This document shows, piece by piece, positions 17,288 to 24,824 of a DNA stretch of 64,000 nucleotides. Both the position numbers and the translations under genes were made by a program. Each line of letters opens with the position of its first letter. Position 1 is the stretch's first letter. The stretch is taken from the NCBI RefSeq assembly GCF_009696375.1, contig NZ_VUMD01000007.1, positions 62,001 to 126,000 on the forward strand. The letters are read 5' to 3'. A model generated the notes under the pieces. That model was not told the origin of the DNA and ran no database searches. It saw nothing but the letters and a program-made list of their open reading frames with translations. This stretch comes from Clostridium porci. Its GTDB lineage: Bacteria; Bacillota; Clostridia; Lachnospirales; Lachnospiraceae.

Positions 17288-17533
17288 TTACATACCGGCA
17301 AATTGGTTCTTAACCTTCTGCAGCTTCTGTTGCTCAGCCTGCTCCGTCTGATACCAGCCTTTCGCTGACATTTGCTTATAAATCTCATCCTGCATGCACA
17401 AGCTATCACTCAATGCCTGATGAAAGGTCTGGTGCACATTGGCCGTAGAGGACTCAATGGTTCCGTGCATATACAGATCGCATACGCCTTTGGACGTCAG
17501 AAGAAGGCTCTCCATAATACACCTGTCATCCAT
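17288..17533 (-). CDS. Spore coat protein, CotF-like
   Basis: The 81-residue product resembles the short coat F family: a helical protein rich in Gln, Met and Lys, with the TSKGVCDLYMHGTIESS region followed by FHQALSDSLCMQDEIYKQMSAKGWY. This HxAL...IYxxMxxKGWY pattern is characteristic of CotF-like proteins. It follows the 57-residue gene by 14 nt, and its GGAGG directly follows that gene's stop, so they form a two-gene unit. Expression is expected in the mother cell during sporulation, though no sigma-E or sigma-K promoter was identified. It supports a spore-forming host. Confidence 0.75.
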   Translation of the reverse strand: MDDRCIMESLLLTSKGVCDLYMHGTIESSTANVHQTFHQALSDSLCMQDEIYKQMSAKGWYQTEQAEQQKLQKVKNQFAGM

Positions 17534-17547
17534 AAACTGTTCCCTCC

Positions 17548-17721
17548 TTATACAAGATTGTAAAAATTATCAAAAATCTGCTGATGCTTTTGAAACATCT
17601 GCTGTACCTGATTTTTAAGAGCCGGATCCTGGAGATTCTGAATTGCCTCCTGACACTGTGCCTTCAAAAATTTCTCATGGCTTAAGGCATCCTCCACATA
17701 ATTTAATTCCTTAGGACTCAT
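17548..17721 (-). CDS. Small spore-coat-associated protein (57 aa)
   Basis: A short gene begins at the ATG at 17721, preceded by GGAGGTGAT, the strongest type of ribosome binding site. The product starts MSPKELNYVEDALSHEKFLK and is Gln-rich and helical, resembling the small partner often encoded before a CotF-like protein. It ends 14 nt before the 81-residue coat gene. The function is presumably structural in the spore coat. The short length limits certainty, but the ribosome binding site and coupling to the next gene make it real. Confidence 0.7.
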   Translation of the reverse strand: MSPKELNYVEDALSHEKFLKAQCQEAIQNLQDPALKNQVQQMFQKHQQIFDNFYNLV

Positions 17722-17850
17722 ATTGTATCACCTCCAGGATTAGTATGTTCTCTTGATTTACTGAATATTCGTAGCTTTAGAGCATATTATCCATATAATC
17801 TATTTTCCATCACACTGTTTCATCCACCAGCTATCTCCCTAAAGTAAGAA

Positions 17851-18474
17851 TCATCCGCCAAGGGTAACATCCTGCCTGGAATACCACGCTAAAGCATCCG
17901 TTACATGCTGGCGTTTAAAATCCGGCCAGTAATCATCCACCACATAAAAATCCGAATAAACCGATTGAACCGGCAGAAAACCAGAAAGCCTTCTTCTGCC
18001 TCCCCATCGGATGACCAGATCAATCCTGGAAACCTCCCTAGACTTTAGCATTGGCCCAATATGTCCCTCTTTAAGCCCAAAATCCCACTCCCAGCTATAA
18101 TTGACCAGGAAGTTTATCCTCATTCCTCCCTTGCCGAAATTATGCCTTTCAGTATAAGGCAGAAGTTCCTGAGGAAACATGGCTGACCGGGTATTTCCCA
18201 AAACCAGCAGACTTGCGTCCTCCTTAGCCAAGGTCTCCACCGCCTCCACACAAGCCTTCGTAAACGCCTGGCGCTGCTGGGAGGGACGCTTTGTATTATC
18301 TACGGTAAAACCATAAAAGGACATTTCCTCAATTCCCAGCTCCTTGCACATGTAAAACAAGCTCATACCCGGCGATATGCCATGCTCGTAGCCATCCGCC
18401 TTCCCCATTCCCTGGTTCACCGCCCATCTGCGGTTTCCATCGGGAATAATTCCTATATGTTTTGGTAATCTCAT
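17851..18474 (-). CDS. Divergent undecaprenyl diphosphate synthase (UppS-like prenyltransferase)
   Basis: The cis-prenyltransferase pattern is present but altered. HIGIIPDGNRRWA replaces the usual HIAIIMDGNGRWA, FYGFTVDNTKRPSQQ replaces the FSTENWKRP block, and the C-terminal DLVIRWGGRRRLSGFLPVQSVYSDFY matches the DLxIRTSGExRxSNFLxxQxxYxE motif. The catalytic Asp in PDGN is kept. The length is 207 residues from the ATG at 18474, where AGGAGG lies 5 nt upstream, against about 245 in canonical UppS, so it is short. It is probably a second, specialised enzyme that makes a polyprenyl carrier, downstream of the Wzz-like gene on the same strand. Loss or change of chain-length control is possible. 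Confidence 0.75.
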   Translation of the reverse strand: MRLPKHIGIIPDGNRRWAVNQGMGKADGYEHGISPGMSLFYMCKELGIEEMSFYGFTVDNTKRPSQQRQAFTKACVEAVETLAKEDASLLVLGNTRSAMFPQELLPYTERHNFGKGGMRINFLVNYSWEWDFGLKEGHIGPMLKSREVSRIDLVIRWGGRRRLSGFLPVQSVYSDFYVVDDYWPDFKRQHVTDALAWYSRQDVTLGG

Positions 18475-18850
18475 TTCCGCCTCCTCCATATCCGGCTGCT
18501 GTCTGTAAGCCGCTACTTTATGGAGAGTATGGGCCAAATAAGGCATCCTATGCCTTATTTGGCAAAAAACTTTATTCCTCAATATAAGTCCTATGATGCC
18601 GAATATCATGGGATCAGTCGATACCGCTCTATACTGCCGCTTCAAAGGCTGGCATGGTATTCTACGGAGTTTCCGCCCTGTTGCCCCAAAGGTTGTAAAA
18701 TATAAAAGCATAGCTTGAAACAATTACCCTGGATTTCTTTGCAGTAAGATTAAAGGTAGTCACGAAAAGCTGACAGAAGCAATCTAAAACCTTGCTTTTG
18801 CCAGCCTTTAGCAAAAAATTCAACACCCCACCTATGATTAAACCTTCCCT
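18475..18850. other. Intergenic region upstream of the UppS-like gene
   Basis: No convincing coding sequence was found in this 376-bp gap. It contains the perfect hairpin at 18533-18563 and a weak TTGCT/AGCAA hairpin near 18783-18810 that might end the Wzz-like transcript. Confidence 0.5.
18533..18563. repeat. Perfect 14-bp hairpin with 3-nt loop
   Basis: Arms GCCAAATAAGGCAT and ATGCCTTATTTGGC surround CCT. On the plus strand it is followed by A residues, and on the minus strand preceded by T residues, so it is not a normal terminator for the minus-strand genes. It may be an operator, a processing site or the relic of an inserted repeat. Confidence 0.6.
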
Positions 18851-20224
18851 TTATAAAACCACACATCCAATGATGGATTTATCCAGGCTTTTAATCACCT
18901 CAATTTGATTTTGAATCTCCCAGTTTTTAGAAACCCCTCTTTCTTCCACCAGAATAATCTGTCCTGCTTCTGGCAAAAGCCTCAAGGTTTCTGCTGAAAT
19001 TCCTACATCCTGTCCTATATGAATTTCAGCTCCAGATACCCTCGTTTTCAATTCCTCTGCAATCGCAGCCATTTTCTCCATGGATACCGATCCTAAAATC
19101 ATAATATCCTGGCCCTCTGTCATATAGTTTCTGACATTCACTGCCATAATCTCATACACCTCTGCCGGCTTTTTAGAAGACTTACCTTCCATTCTGTCCA
19201 GCCATCTGTCGACACGTGAAAATACTTTTTTCTTTGGCACTTGAGCAAAAACACCCAGAATCTTTAAACTGAAGCGGTTTTTAATCTCTCTTTCGGACTT
19301 CAATTTGTCACTCATAAGGAATACTATACAAATGCAGAATATGGATAAAAACGCGCCAATCCCTCCTCCCAACACCCCATATTTAACACTGCTCTTTAAG
19401 TTTACTGTAGTTGAAATAGCAGAAGGGGCAACAGGCTCCTTCATATTTTTTAACGCTTCCTTTTTATCATTAAATGACTTTTGCAATGTTGTCAACATAT
19501 TCGAAGCCCTCTGCTGAAAATCGTATAAACCCGAATCAGTGATGACAGAAACAGTCTTATTTACAAAAGAAATTGTATGCTTTCCAAAATCCGTTTGCAG
19601 CTCAGCCTCCCTGTCCTGAAGTTTCTCCAGCAAAGCATCTCTGAGAGCCTTTGCTCCCTGTGCGTCCGTATAGGTTGTCTGAATCGTTAACATATTACCT
19701 TCATAATCTACAGCAGTTGTCACCAATTCTCTCAAATAAGCGCCCTCTGTATCGATACCTTCAATCTTTTCAAGAGCTGCACTGCTTATTAGGGATTCAT
19801 ACGCACGAAGAATAGAATCTGCCGGGTCAAATGTAAGCATCTGACCATCCTCCATAGCATCCTGCGGGATAGCTTTTACAAAAACATCTGCAGAAGCCAC
19901 ATTTTTGTGATAAGGGCTAAGCCGCATGATAATTGAATTAGATAGATAGTCTTCCTGGTTTTTAATCTGAGTTCTCAGAGTATCTAATTCTCTTTCATAT
20001 AGAAGCAAAGTATATTTGTACGTTTCCAGACTATCATTATAATCCTCTTGGGCTTGCTGAACAGTTTCAGTATCCTCTTTGCTGGTTAAACCTACAGCCA
20101 GTTTATATCCCCCGAATAAAATGCCAAATATAACAGCTGTTAATATAATCCCACGCCATTTATGAAACACAGCAAACATCAATTCTTTTAAATCTATTTC
20201 CTGTTCATAATCTTGATTACCCAT
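18851..20224 (-). CDS. Wzz/CapA-type chain length determinant with degenerate BY-kinase-like tail
   Basis: The 457-residue protein has the Wzz layout: a cytoplasmic start, membrane segment at about 28-48, a mainly helical external domain (about 55-275), and a second membrane segment near 283-303. A cytoplasmic domain follows (about 315-457). That tail resembles the tyrosine-autokinase fold (VYEIMAVNVRNYM, DIMILGSVSMEKMAAIAEELK, ending IIGCVVL). However, the Walker A Gly-Lys-Ser/Thr is missing, and there is no tyrosine-rich C-terminus. It probably controls polymer length without kinase activity, or partners with a kinase encoded elsewhere. AAAGGAG precedes the ATG and a good promoter lies 36 nt further upstream. 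Confidence 0.85.
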   Translation of the reverse strand: MGNQDYEQEIDLKELMFAVFHKWRGIILTAVIFGILFGGYKLAVGLTSKEDTETVQQAQEDYNDSLETYKYTLLLYERELDTLRTQIKNQEDYLSNSIIMRLSPYHKNVASADVFVKAIPQDAMEDGQMLTFDPADSILRAYESLISSAALEKIEGIDTEGAYLRELVTTAVDYEGNMLTIQTTYTDAQGAKALRDALLEKLQDREAELQTDFGKHTISFVNKTVSVITDSGLYDFQQRASNMLTTLQKSFNDKKEALKNMKEPVAPSAISTTVNLKSSVKYGVLGGGIGAFLSIFCICIVFLMSDKLKSEREIKNRFSLKILGVFAQVPKKKVFSRVDRWLDRMEGKSSKKPAEVYEIMAVNVRNYMTEGQDIMILGSVSMEKMAAIAEELKTRVSGAEIHIGQDVGISAETLRLLPEAGQIILVEERGVSKNWEIQNQIEVIKSLDKSIIGCVVL

Positions 20225-20259
20225 TGTCCATTTCTCCTTTTGTTGTCCTACTGCATTTT

Positions 20260-20288
20260 ATCATAACATATCAAAACAAAAGAATCAA
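20260..20288 (-). promoter_or_regulatory. Sigma-A-type promoter for the Wzz-like gene
   Basis: On the minus strand TTGATT and TATGAT are separated by exactly 17 nt, and the -10 ends 36 nt before the ATG at 20224. This gives the Wzz-like gene, and possibly the UppS-like gene, transcription independent of the large operon. Confidence 0.65.
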
Positions 20289-20325
20289 CTAATCCCCCAC
20301 CTTAAATTCATTGCCCGAATTGTGT

Positions 20326-20331
20326 TACAAT
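20326..20331 (+). promoter_or_regulatory. Possible -10 (TACAAT) of the recombinase gene
   Basis: TACAAT lies 24 nt before the ATG at 20355, with a weak TTAAAT 18 nt upstream of it. A start here would give a very short leader and excludes the GTG at 20322. Confidence 0.4.
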
Positions 20332-20354
20332 CCTTTGGAAAGGGGGCATACGCC

Positions 20355-21158
20355 ATGATAGATGAATTTGAAGAATATTTACAAAGCCATAATCTTTCTG
20401 AGAACACCATCACTTCATACTCATTTGCGCTTAAACAATATAAGAAAAACTATGGCAGCATTACACGTAAAAACCTTAAACAGTACAAGCTCTGGCTTAT
20501 TGAAAATTATAAGCCAGAAACAGTCAACCTAAGAATCCGAGCAATAAATTGCTATTTAGAATGTATTAACAAAACAAACTTAAAAATCCCTTCTGTTAAA
20601 ATGCAGCACAAAAATTTTTTGGAAAATGTTATCAGCGAAGCTGACTATATCTATTTTAAGAATTGCTTGAAAAGCAATAATGATATGCTATGGTATTTTG
20701 TTATTCGTTTTTTAGCCGCAACCAGAGCCAGAATAAGCGAGTTACTTCAGATTAAAGCAGAACATATTAATATCGGCTATCTAGATTTATATTCAAAAGG
20801 AGGAAAATTGAGAAGGCTGTATATCCCGGAATCCTTGCAAAATGAAGCAAAAGACTGGCTGAAGAAGCTTAATCGCACCAGCGGCTTTGTATTTTTAAAC
20901 CGGCAGGGAAGGCTGATTACATCAAGGGGTGTTGCAATTCAGCTTAAAAGTTTGGCCGTTAAGTATAATATTAATCCTGCAGTGGTATATCCCCACTCCT
21001 TCCGGCATCTTTTTGCTAAAACCTTTTTGGCAAGATTTAATGATATTGCTTTGCTGGCAGATTTAATGGGACATGAAAATATTGAAACCACAAGAATCTA
21101 TTTAAGAAAAACCAGTACAGAACAGCAATTAATCGTTAATAAAGTTATTGATTGGTGA
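20355..21158 (+). CDS. Lone tyrosine recombinase (XerC/D-like integrase)
   Basis: The 267-residue protein has a SAM-like N-terminal DNA-binding domain (about 1-80) and a phage-integrase catalytic domain. All catalytic residues are visible: Arg126 in ATRARISEL, Lys151 in SKGGKLRRL, His214 and Arg217 in PHSFRH, His240 in MGHENIETT and Tyr249 in RIYL. It should therefore be active. The ATG at 20355 follows AAAGGGGG. It stands alone on the plus strand between the Wzz-like gene and the end of the capsule operon, with no excisionase, phage or transposon genes beside it. Such lone recombinases in gut bacteria often invert promoters or shuffle genes, so control of the surrounding surface genes is a reasonable inference. 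Its DNA sites are not identified. Confidence 0.92.
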   Translation: MIDEFEEYLQSHNLSENTITSYSFALKQYKKNYGSITRKNLKQYKLWLIENYKPETVNLRIRAINCYLECINKTNLKIPSVKMQHKNFLENVISEADYIYFKNCLKSNNDMLWYFVIRFLAATRARISELLQIKAEHINIGYLDLYSKGGKLRRLYIPESLQNEAKDWLKKLNRTSGFVFLNRQGRLITSRGVAIQLKSLAVKYNINPAVVYPHSFRHLFAKTFLARFNDIALLADLMGHENIETTRIYLRKTSTEQQLIVNKVIDW

Positions 21159-21180
21159 TTTATAATTTATTTTAATGTAT

Positions 21181-21207
21181 AAGCCGGGTTAACAAACCTG
21201 GCTTTTA
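21181..21207 (+). terminator. Rho-independent terminator of the recombinase gene
   Basis: A 10-bp stem (AAGCCGGGTT with AACCTGGCTT, one G-T pair) and a 4-nt loop is followed by TTATAAT, 22 nt after the stop codon. A perfect TATGCCGGCATA palindrome follows at 21238-21249. Confidence 0.75.
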
Positions 21208-21294
21208 TAATATACCACCTAAACGATTCCATTTTCTTATGCCGGCATATTCTCTTTCTTATTGTTTAAACCCCCGTAAGCATATAGAAGATTT

Positions 21295-21314
21295 GTTGTC
21301 CCAAATGAGACAAC
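21295..21314 (-). terminator. Short hairpin after the end of the capsule operon
   Basis: GTTGTCTC and GGGACAAC pair around ATTT directly after the stop codon at 21317. There is no T run, so termination may be weak. Confidence 0.35.
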
Positions 21315-21316
21315 GA

Positions 21317-22117
21317 TTAATCTTCCATCCTATTTGGCTTATATCTCCCCAGAAAATTTAAAATCAGAATTTTCATCAATTCCGTATTCCCGCGCAGCTT
21401 TGAAATCTTAGTCGGTATATTCCCAGATTCTGGATATGCACGGGTTACAGGAATTTCACAAACTTTCATCCCAATTTGGGAAGCACGAACCGAAAGATAA
21501 GCTAAAAGCTCGTAAGCCGCAAAAACATCTCGAAAGATCTGTACCCGGCTATCTTTTAGATAACGAGCAGAATAACCTCTGTAAGCATTTGTCGTATCTG
21601 TATACCAATGCCTGGCAGTCAGTGAAATGATGGGGGCATGAATCAATCGAACGGACCAGTACCGAACTAATGGAGTTCGTATAGCTCTTCCGCCAGGAAT
21701 AAAGCGTGAACCTTGAATAAAGTCATACCCCTGCTCCAGCTTTTCAATGAAAGCCGGCACATTTTCAATGCTGTCTTTATCATTCCCATCCATGGTAATT
21801 ACCCCTTGGTACCCTCTCTGCAGTGCAAACCAAAATCCCATTCTAAGTTGAGCCCCCTGGCGGCCGGAGCCAAGTTTAATTAACAATGTATTTACGCCCA
21901 GGCCTTCTAATTCGTCTATGCAGCCATCTGTAGAGCCTCCGTCGCAGATGATGATATCCGCCTTGTCAGAAACATTTGCTTTCATTGCCCTTTTTAACTG
22001 ATTTTTTATCCTGTTCCCTTCATTAATAACCGGAATACAGATACAATAACTGGAAGTTCTCGGATAATACTCATTCGATTCAAAGTCCGGAATACCTGAC
22101 AGGTTTTCATATTTCAT
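21317..22117 (-). CDS. DPM1-like GT2 glycosyltransferase (soluble)
   Basis: The GT-A domain contains YCICIPVINEGNRIKNQL, the donor-binding IIICDGGSTDGCIDEL and the metal motif ITMDGNDKDS, with GSRFIPGGRAIRTP following as in dolichyl-phosphate mannose synthases. The 266-residue length leaves no room for C-terminal membrane helices, so it is the short soluble form. It probably makes a polyprenyl-phosphate sugar, which the two GT-C-like membrane proteins in this operon could use. It is the last gene of the minus-strand locus and overlaps the preceding TIM-barrel gene by 11 nt. Confidence 0.85.
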   Translation of the reverse strand: MKYENLSGIPDFESNEYYPRTSSYCICIPVINEGNRIKNQLKRAMKANVSDKADIIICDGGSTDGCIDELEGLGVNTLLIKLGSGRQGAQLRMGFWFALQRGYQGVITMDGNDKDSIENVPAFIEKLEQGYDFIQGSRFIPGGRAIRTPLVRYWSVRLIHAPIISLTARHWYTDTTNAYRGYSARYLKDSRVQIFRDVFAAYELLAYLSVRASQIGMKVCEIPVTRAYPESGNIPTKISKLRGNTELMKILILNFLGRYKPNRMED

Positions 22118-22901
22118 AATACACCTCCTTCACTTCTTCCATGATACGAAAAATCGTGTTAACATCTGCACCTTTCTGCATCTCGATAGATACATAGCCA
22201 GAATATCCTAAATCTAAGAGAGCCTTCAGCTCCTGATGTATGTCCCGGCAGTTCACTCTCTTAAGATTTGGCTCACTAATATGTACATGATGAATCCAGG
22301 ACAAATCTGCTGCATAATCCTCTAAACATTCCTGATTCTCAATCACAGTTCCTAAATCCAGATTTACCCGAATTCCATCAGTTCCTACCTCCTTTGCTAA
22401 GTTAATCGCTTCCTTAGTAGTATTTATGTAATTAGTCTGGTAAATAGGCGGGTTCGCTTCCAAAGACAAAATAACATTATGGTCTGCAGCATAACAACCT
22501 ATTTCTTTAAAAAAGGAAATAGCCAGTTCTTCTGCCTCATCTATCTGGCGGTTTCGATTTTTAGGGGAACCAAACACCAGATTTCCACACCCAACAGCCA
22601 CAGCGAACTTAATGGCTTGCTTAGTATAGTCTATTAAGATGTTTCGCTCAGCCTGGGTTCCAAAGAGCCGTTCAGCTCTTCCGAACCAAATAGACTGCAT
22701 AGAGGAAATAGATAATCCATAAGTGTTTTTGAGATTATAAGCCCATTTTTTTGCCTCAGACAGCTTTTCATAGGGATACAGGGAAAATACCCGTGTGGGG
22801 GCAATTTCCAATCCTGTATACCCTATTTCCTTCATTCTTACGTACAAAAGATTATCATCAGCAGCTTCCCAAGCAATATTTGAAATAGACAATTTAACCA
22901 C
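22107..22901 (-). CDS. Sugar phosphate isomerase/epimerase-like TIM barrel
   Basis: The 264-residue protein is a xylose-isomerase-like TIM barrel (AP_endonuc_2 family). Metal-ligand candidates are spread as expected: Glu in LSLEANPP, Asp in VNLDLGT, His in HHVHISEP and Glu in VSIEMQ. These enzymes isomerise or epimerise sugars or sugar acids with a divalent metal. The start is GTG at 22901, overlapping the TAG of the preceding SDR gene by one base, so translation is coupled. Together with the SDR, FAD oxidoreductase and two GT2 genes it seems to form a module that makes and transfers an unusual sugar. The substrate is unknown. Confidence 0.82.
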   Translation of the reverse strand: MVKLSISNIAWEAADDNLLYVRMKEIGYTGLEIAPTRVFSLYPYEKLSEAKKWAYNLKNTYGLSISSMQSIWFGRAERLFGTQAERNILIDYTKQAIKFAVAVGCGNLVFGSPKNRNRQIDEAEELAISFFKEIGCYAADHNVILSLEANPPIYQTNYINTTKEAINLAKEVGTDGIRVNLDLGTVIENQECLEDYAADLSWIHHVHISEPNLKRVNCRDIHQELKALLDLGYSGYVSIEMQKGADVNTIFRIMEEVKEVYYEI

Positions 22902-23842
22902 TACAATCCTCCCTCTTTTTTAAATTGGTTTTGAACAAACTTGCGGATTTCCTCTTTCATTTGTCTGGCAGAATACAGATATCCCTTCTGGCCTCCGAAC
23001 TGTGTGGAATAGATGCTTTTAAAATCATAGTTTATTCCATGACCGCCAATATGATTTTCAAAGCTTCCTCCTGTAAGATATTGATAAAGCTCTCTAACAG
23101 TAATAGGCTCGGTAGCTAAATTTAATAAAGGAATCTCTAATTCTAACGCTCGTTTTATGTCCTTCCATAAATATTTCAAATGATAGAACTGATAAGAATT
23201 ACGGCTGTCTGTAAAGTTTAAAGCTGTGAAACCAATTTTTTCAAAAGCCTGGGTCAGAGTTTGTTTCTGCTGTATATTTAAAGAGACGCATTTGTAAAAT
23301 CCATTTTCCTGCTTAATATAATAGTAACTTAAGTCAGGAATTGCTTTGGACAGCTCCTCCATTTTAGATACATCCAGCAGAGACGGAATCCGGTGAATAA
23401 AATCATAAATAAAATTTTTCTTTAGATTTATACCAATAAGCGCGGGGAGCCGCAAAATCAGGGCTGATGGAAATAATTCTCTTACTTGACTTTCTAAATA
23501 GAAACGATTAAGCCCATATGCCTGCAATTCATTTGGTAAAATCTCTGATCGCTCATCTACATTTTGAGGATTGGGATAAACATCAACAGTAGATATCAAA
23601 ACCAGCTTACCTGGAGCGATACGCTGTATTGTTTCTAAGGCTTGCTCCATAGAGCGCAAATCTTTTTTCGGATTAGCGTTTGCAAGAAATTTTTCAGCTC
23701 GTATTCCAGCATAGATTAAAAGTTCCGGCTTCGTTCCAAACGAATCTGTAATATTACTGCTATTATATAACCTGTCAAATGCATGGCTGTTTGATAAATT
23801 CGATCCCACAAAACCGGTATAACCAACAAGTGCGGTTTTCAT
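22901..23842 (-). CDS. NAD-dependent epimerase/dehydratase-like SDR with altered active site
   Basis: The N-terminus GYTGFVGSNL is a Rossmann motif, and STVDVYPNPQNVDE corresponds to the Ser/Thr active-site strand. The expected YxxxK appears as AYGLNRFYLE, with Arg in place of the catalytic Lys, so standard SDR chemistry may be reduced or changed. The middle region (about 150-230) is divergent, with FIYDFIHRIPSLLD and an unusual YYYIKQENGFYKC stretch. CGGAG lies 10 nt before the ATG. It is the gene immediately before the TIM-barrel epimerase and shares a TAGTG stop-start overlap with it. It may be a sugar-modifying enzyme or a non-catalytic SDR relative. Length is 313 residues. Confidence 0.78.
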   Translation of the reverse strand: MKTALVGYTGFVGSNLSNSHAFDRLYNSSNITDSFGTKPELLIYAGIRAEKFLANANPKKDLRSMEQALETIQRIAPGKLVLISTVDVYPNPQNVDERSEILPNELQAYGLNRFYLESQVRELFPSALILRLPALIGINLKKNFIYDFIHRIPSLLDVSKMEELSKAIPDLSYYYIKQENGFYKCVSLNIQQKQTLTQAFEKIGFTALNFTDSRNSYQFYHLKYLWKDIKRALELEIPLLNLATEPITVRELYQYLTGGSFENHIGGHGINYDFKSIYSTQFGGQKGYLYSARQMKEEIRKFVQNQFKKEGGL

Positions 23843-23888
23843 ATTATTTTATCTCCGATCCGCCGCTCTACAGCAGCACAAATATGAT

Positions 23889-24824
23889 TTACTTTAATTT
23901 TTCAATGGATTCTATCACATAATTTTGACGACTAAAATTTAATTTCAAAATAAGTGATACATATTTAATCAGAACAGTTAATAATATAAATATTCCAGTA
24001 AAGCATACGGATAAGAAAAGCATGGTTGTCGTCCAGCCAGCCACTGGTTTCCCGCTGCAATAAATAATAATTGTATATAATCCACAGCCAAGAACGAGGC
24101 CCAACATTAGCATAGATACAAACACCGAACAGCGCCATGCCAAGTCTGAATACAGTACGAACGCATTAATAGCGGTTTCCTGCTGGCTGTATTTCATCTG
24201 TTTATTCAAAGGCAATTTTGTCTTTTTCCCATCAAAAAACAATACGTCGGTATTTAATCCACAGTTAGCGTAGACTGCTTTTCTATATGGTATAACCGCA
24301 CTCATTGAATGAACCCTGTTAATAGCCCGGCGGGACAAAATACGGAAGCATTCTGTTCTGAGTATAGATTGAGTCCTGGACGCCCAGTTGAATATAGAGT
24401 AAAAAAGGGCAGCAGCCTGATGATCCTGTTCCTTTGGGGCAGCGGTGACAATATCATATCCGGTTAATGCATGGAAATAAATATCCTTAATCATAATTTG
24501 GGGAAAATCTATCACTGGAGAATCAAATTCAAATACAAAATCACCAATTGCCAGGTCAACACCGGCATTCATCGCCAATTCCAAACCCTGATAGTAACTC
24601 ATATGTACAATTGAAACCATATCCTCTGCATATTCAGCCGCATGCGCCCTGATTGCCGCAATGCTGTTATCTGAGGAACCGTCATCTACACAGATTATTT
24701 CGTATTTTTCAAAGTTTTCTTTGAAGCACGCATTTAGCATTTTCAGGAATGAAGTTATTTCATGTTCATGATTACAGATATAAACAACGGCAGAAACAAA
24801 ATTTTTTTCTTTATTTAAACACAT
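23889..24824 (-). CDS. GT2 glycosyltransferase with two C-terminal membrane helices
   Basis: The protein resembles GtrB-type enzymes: FVSAVVYICNHEHEITSFLK, then IICVDDGSSDNSI for donor binding, and FVFEFDSPVIDFP in the place of the DxD metal region. Membrane helices lie at about 233-258 and 268-295. The metal motif is degenerate (EFDSP), which could change activity. GAGGTG precedes the ATG at 24824, inside the end of the FAD oxidoreductase gene (14-nt overlap). It probably makes a lipid-linked sugar for a GT-C transferase. Length is 311 residues. Confidence 0.8.
   Translation of the reverse strand: MCLNKEKNFVSAVVYICNHEHEITSFLKMLNACFKENFEKYEIICVDDGSSDNSIAAIRAHAAEYAEDMVSIVHMSYYQGLELAMNAGVDLAIGDFVFEFDSPVIDFPQIMIKDIYFHALTGYDIVTAAPKEQDHQAAALFYSIFNWASRTQSILRTECFRILSRRAINRVHSMSAVIPYRKAVYANCGLNTDVLFFDGKKTKLPLNKQMKYSQQETAINAFVLYSDLAWRCSVFVSMLMLGLVLGCGLYTIIIYCSGKPVAGWTTTMLFLSVCFTGIFILLTVLIKYVSLILKLNFSRQNYVIESIEKLK

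Noticed and set aside
18475-18723. N-terminal extension of the UppS-like protein
   Set aside because: The extra sequence contains the perfect hairpin and is not prenyltransferase-like. AGGAGG supports the start at 18474.
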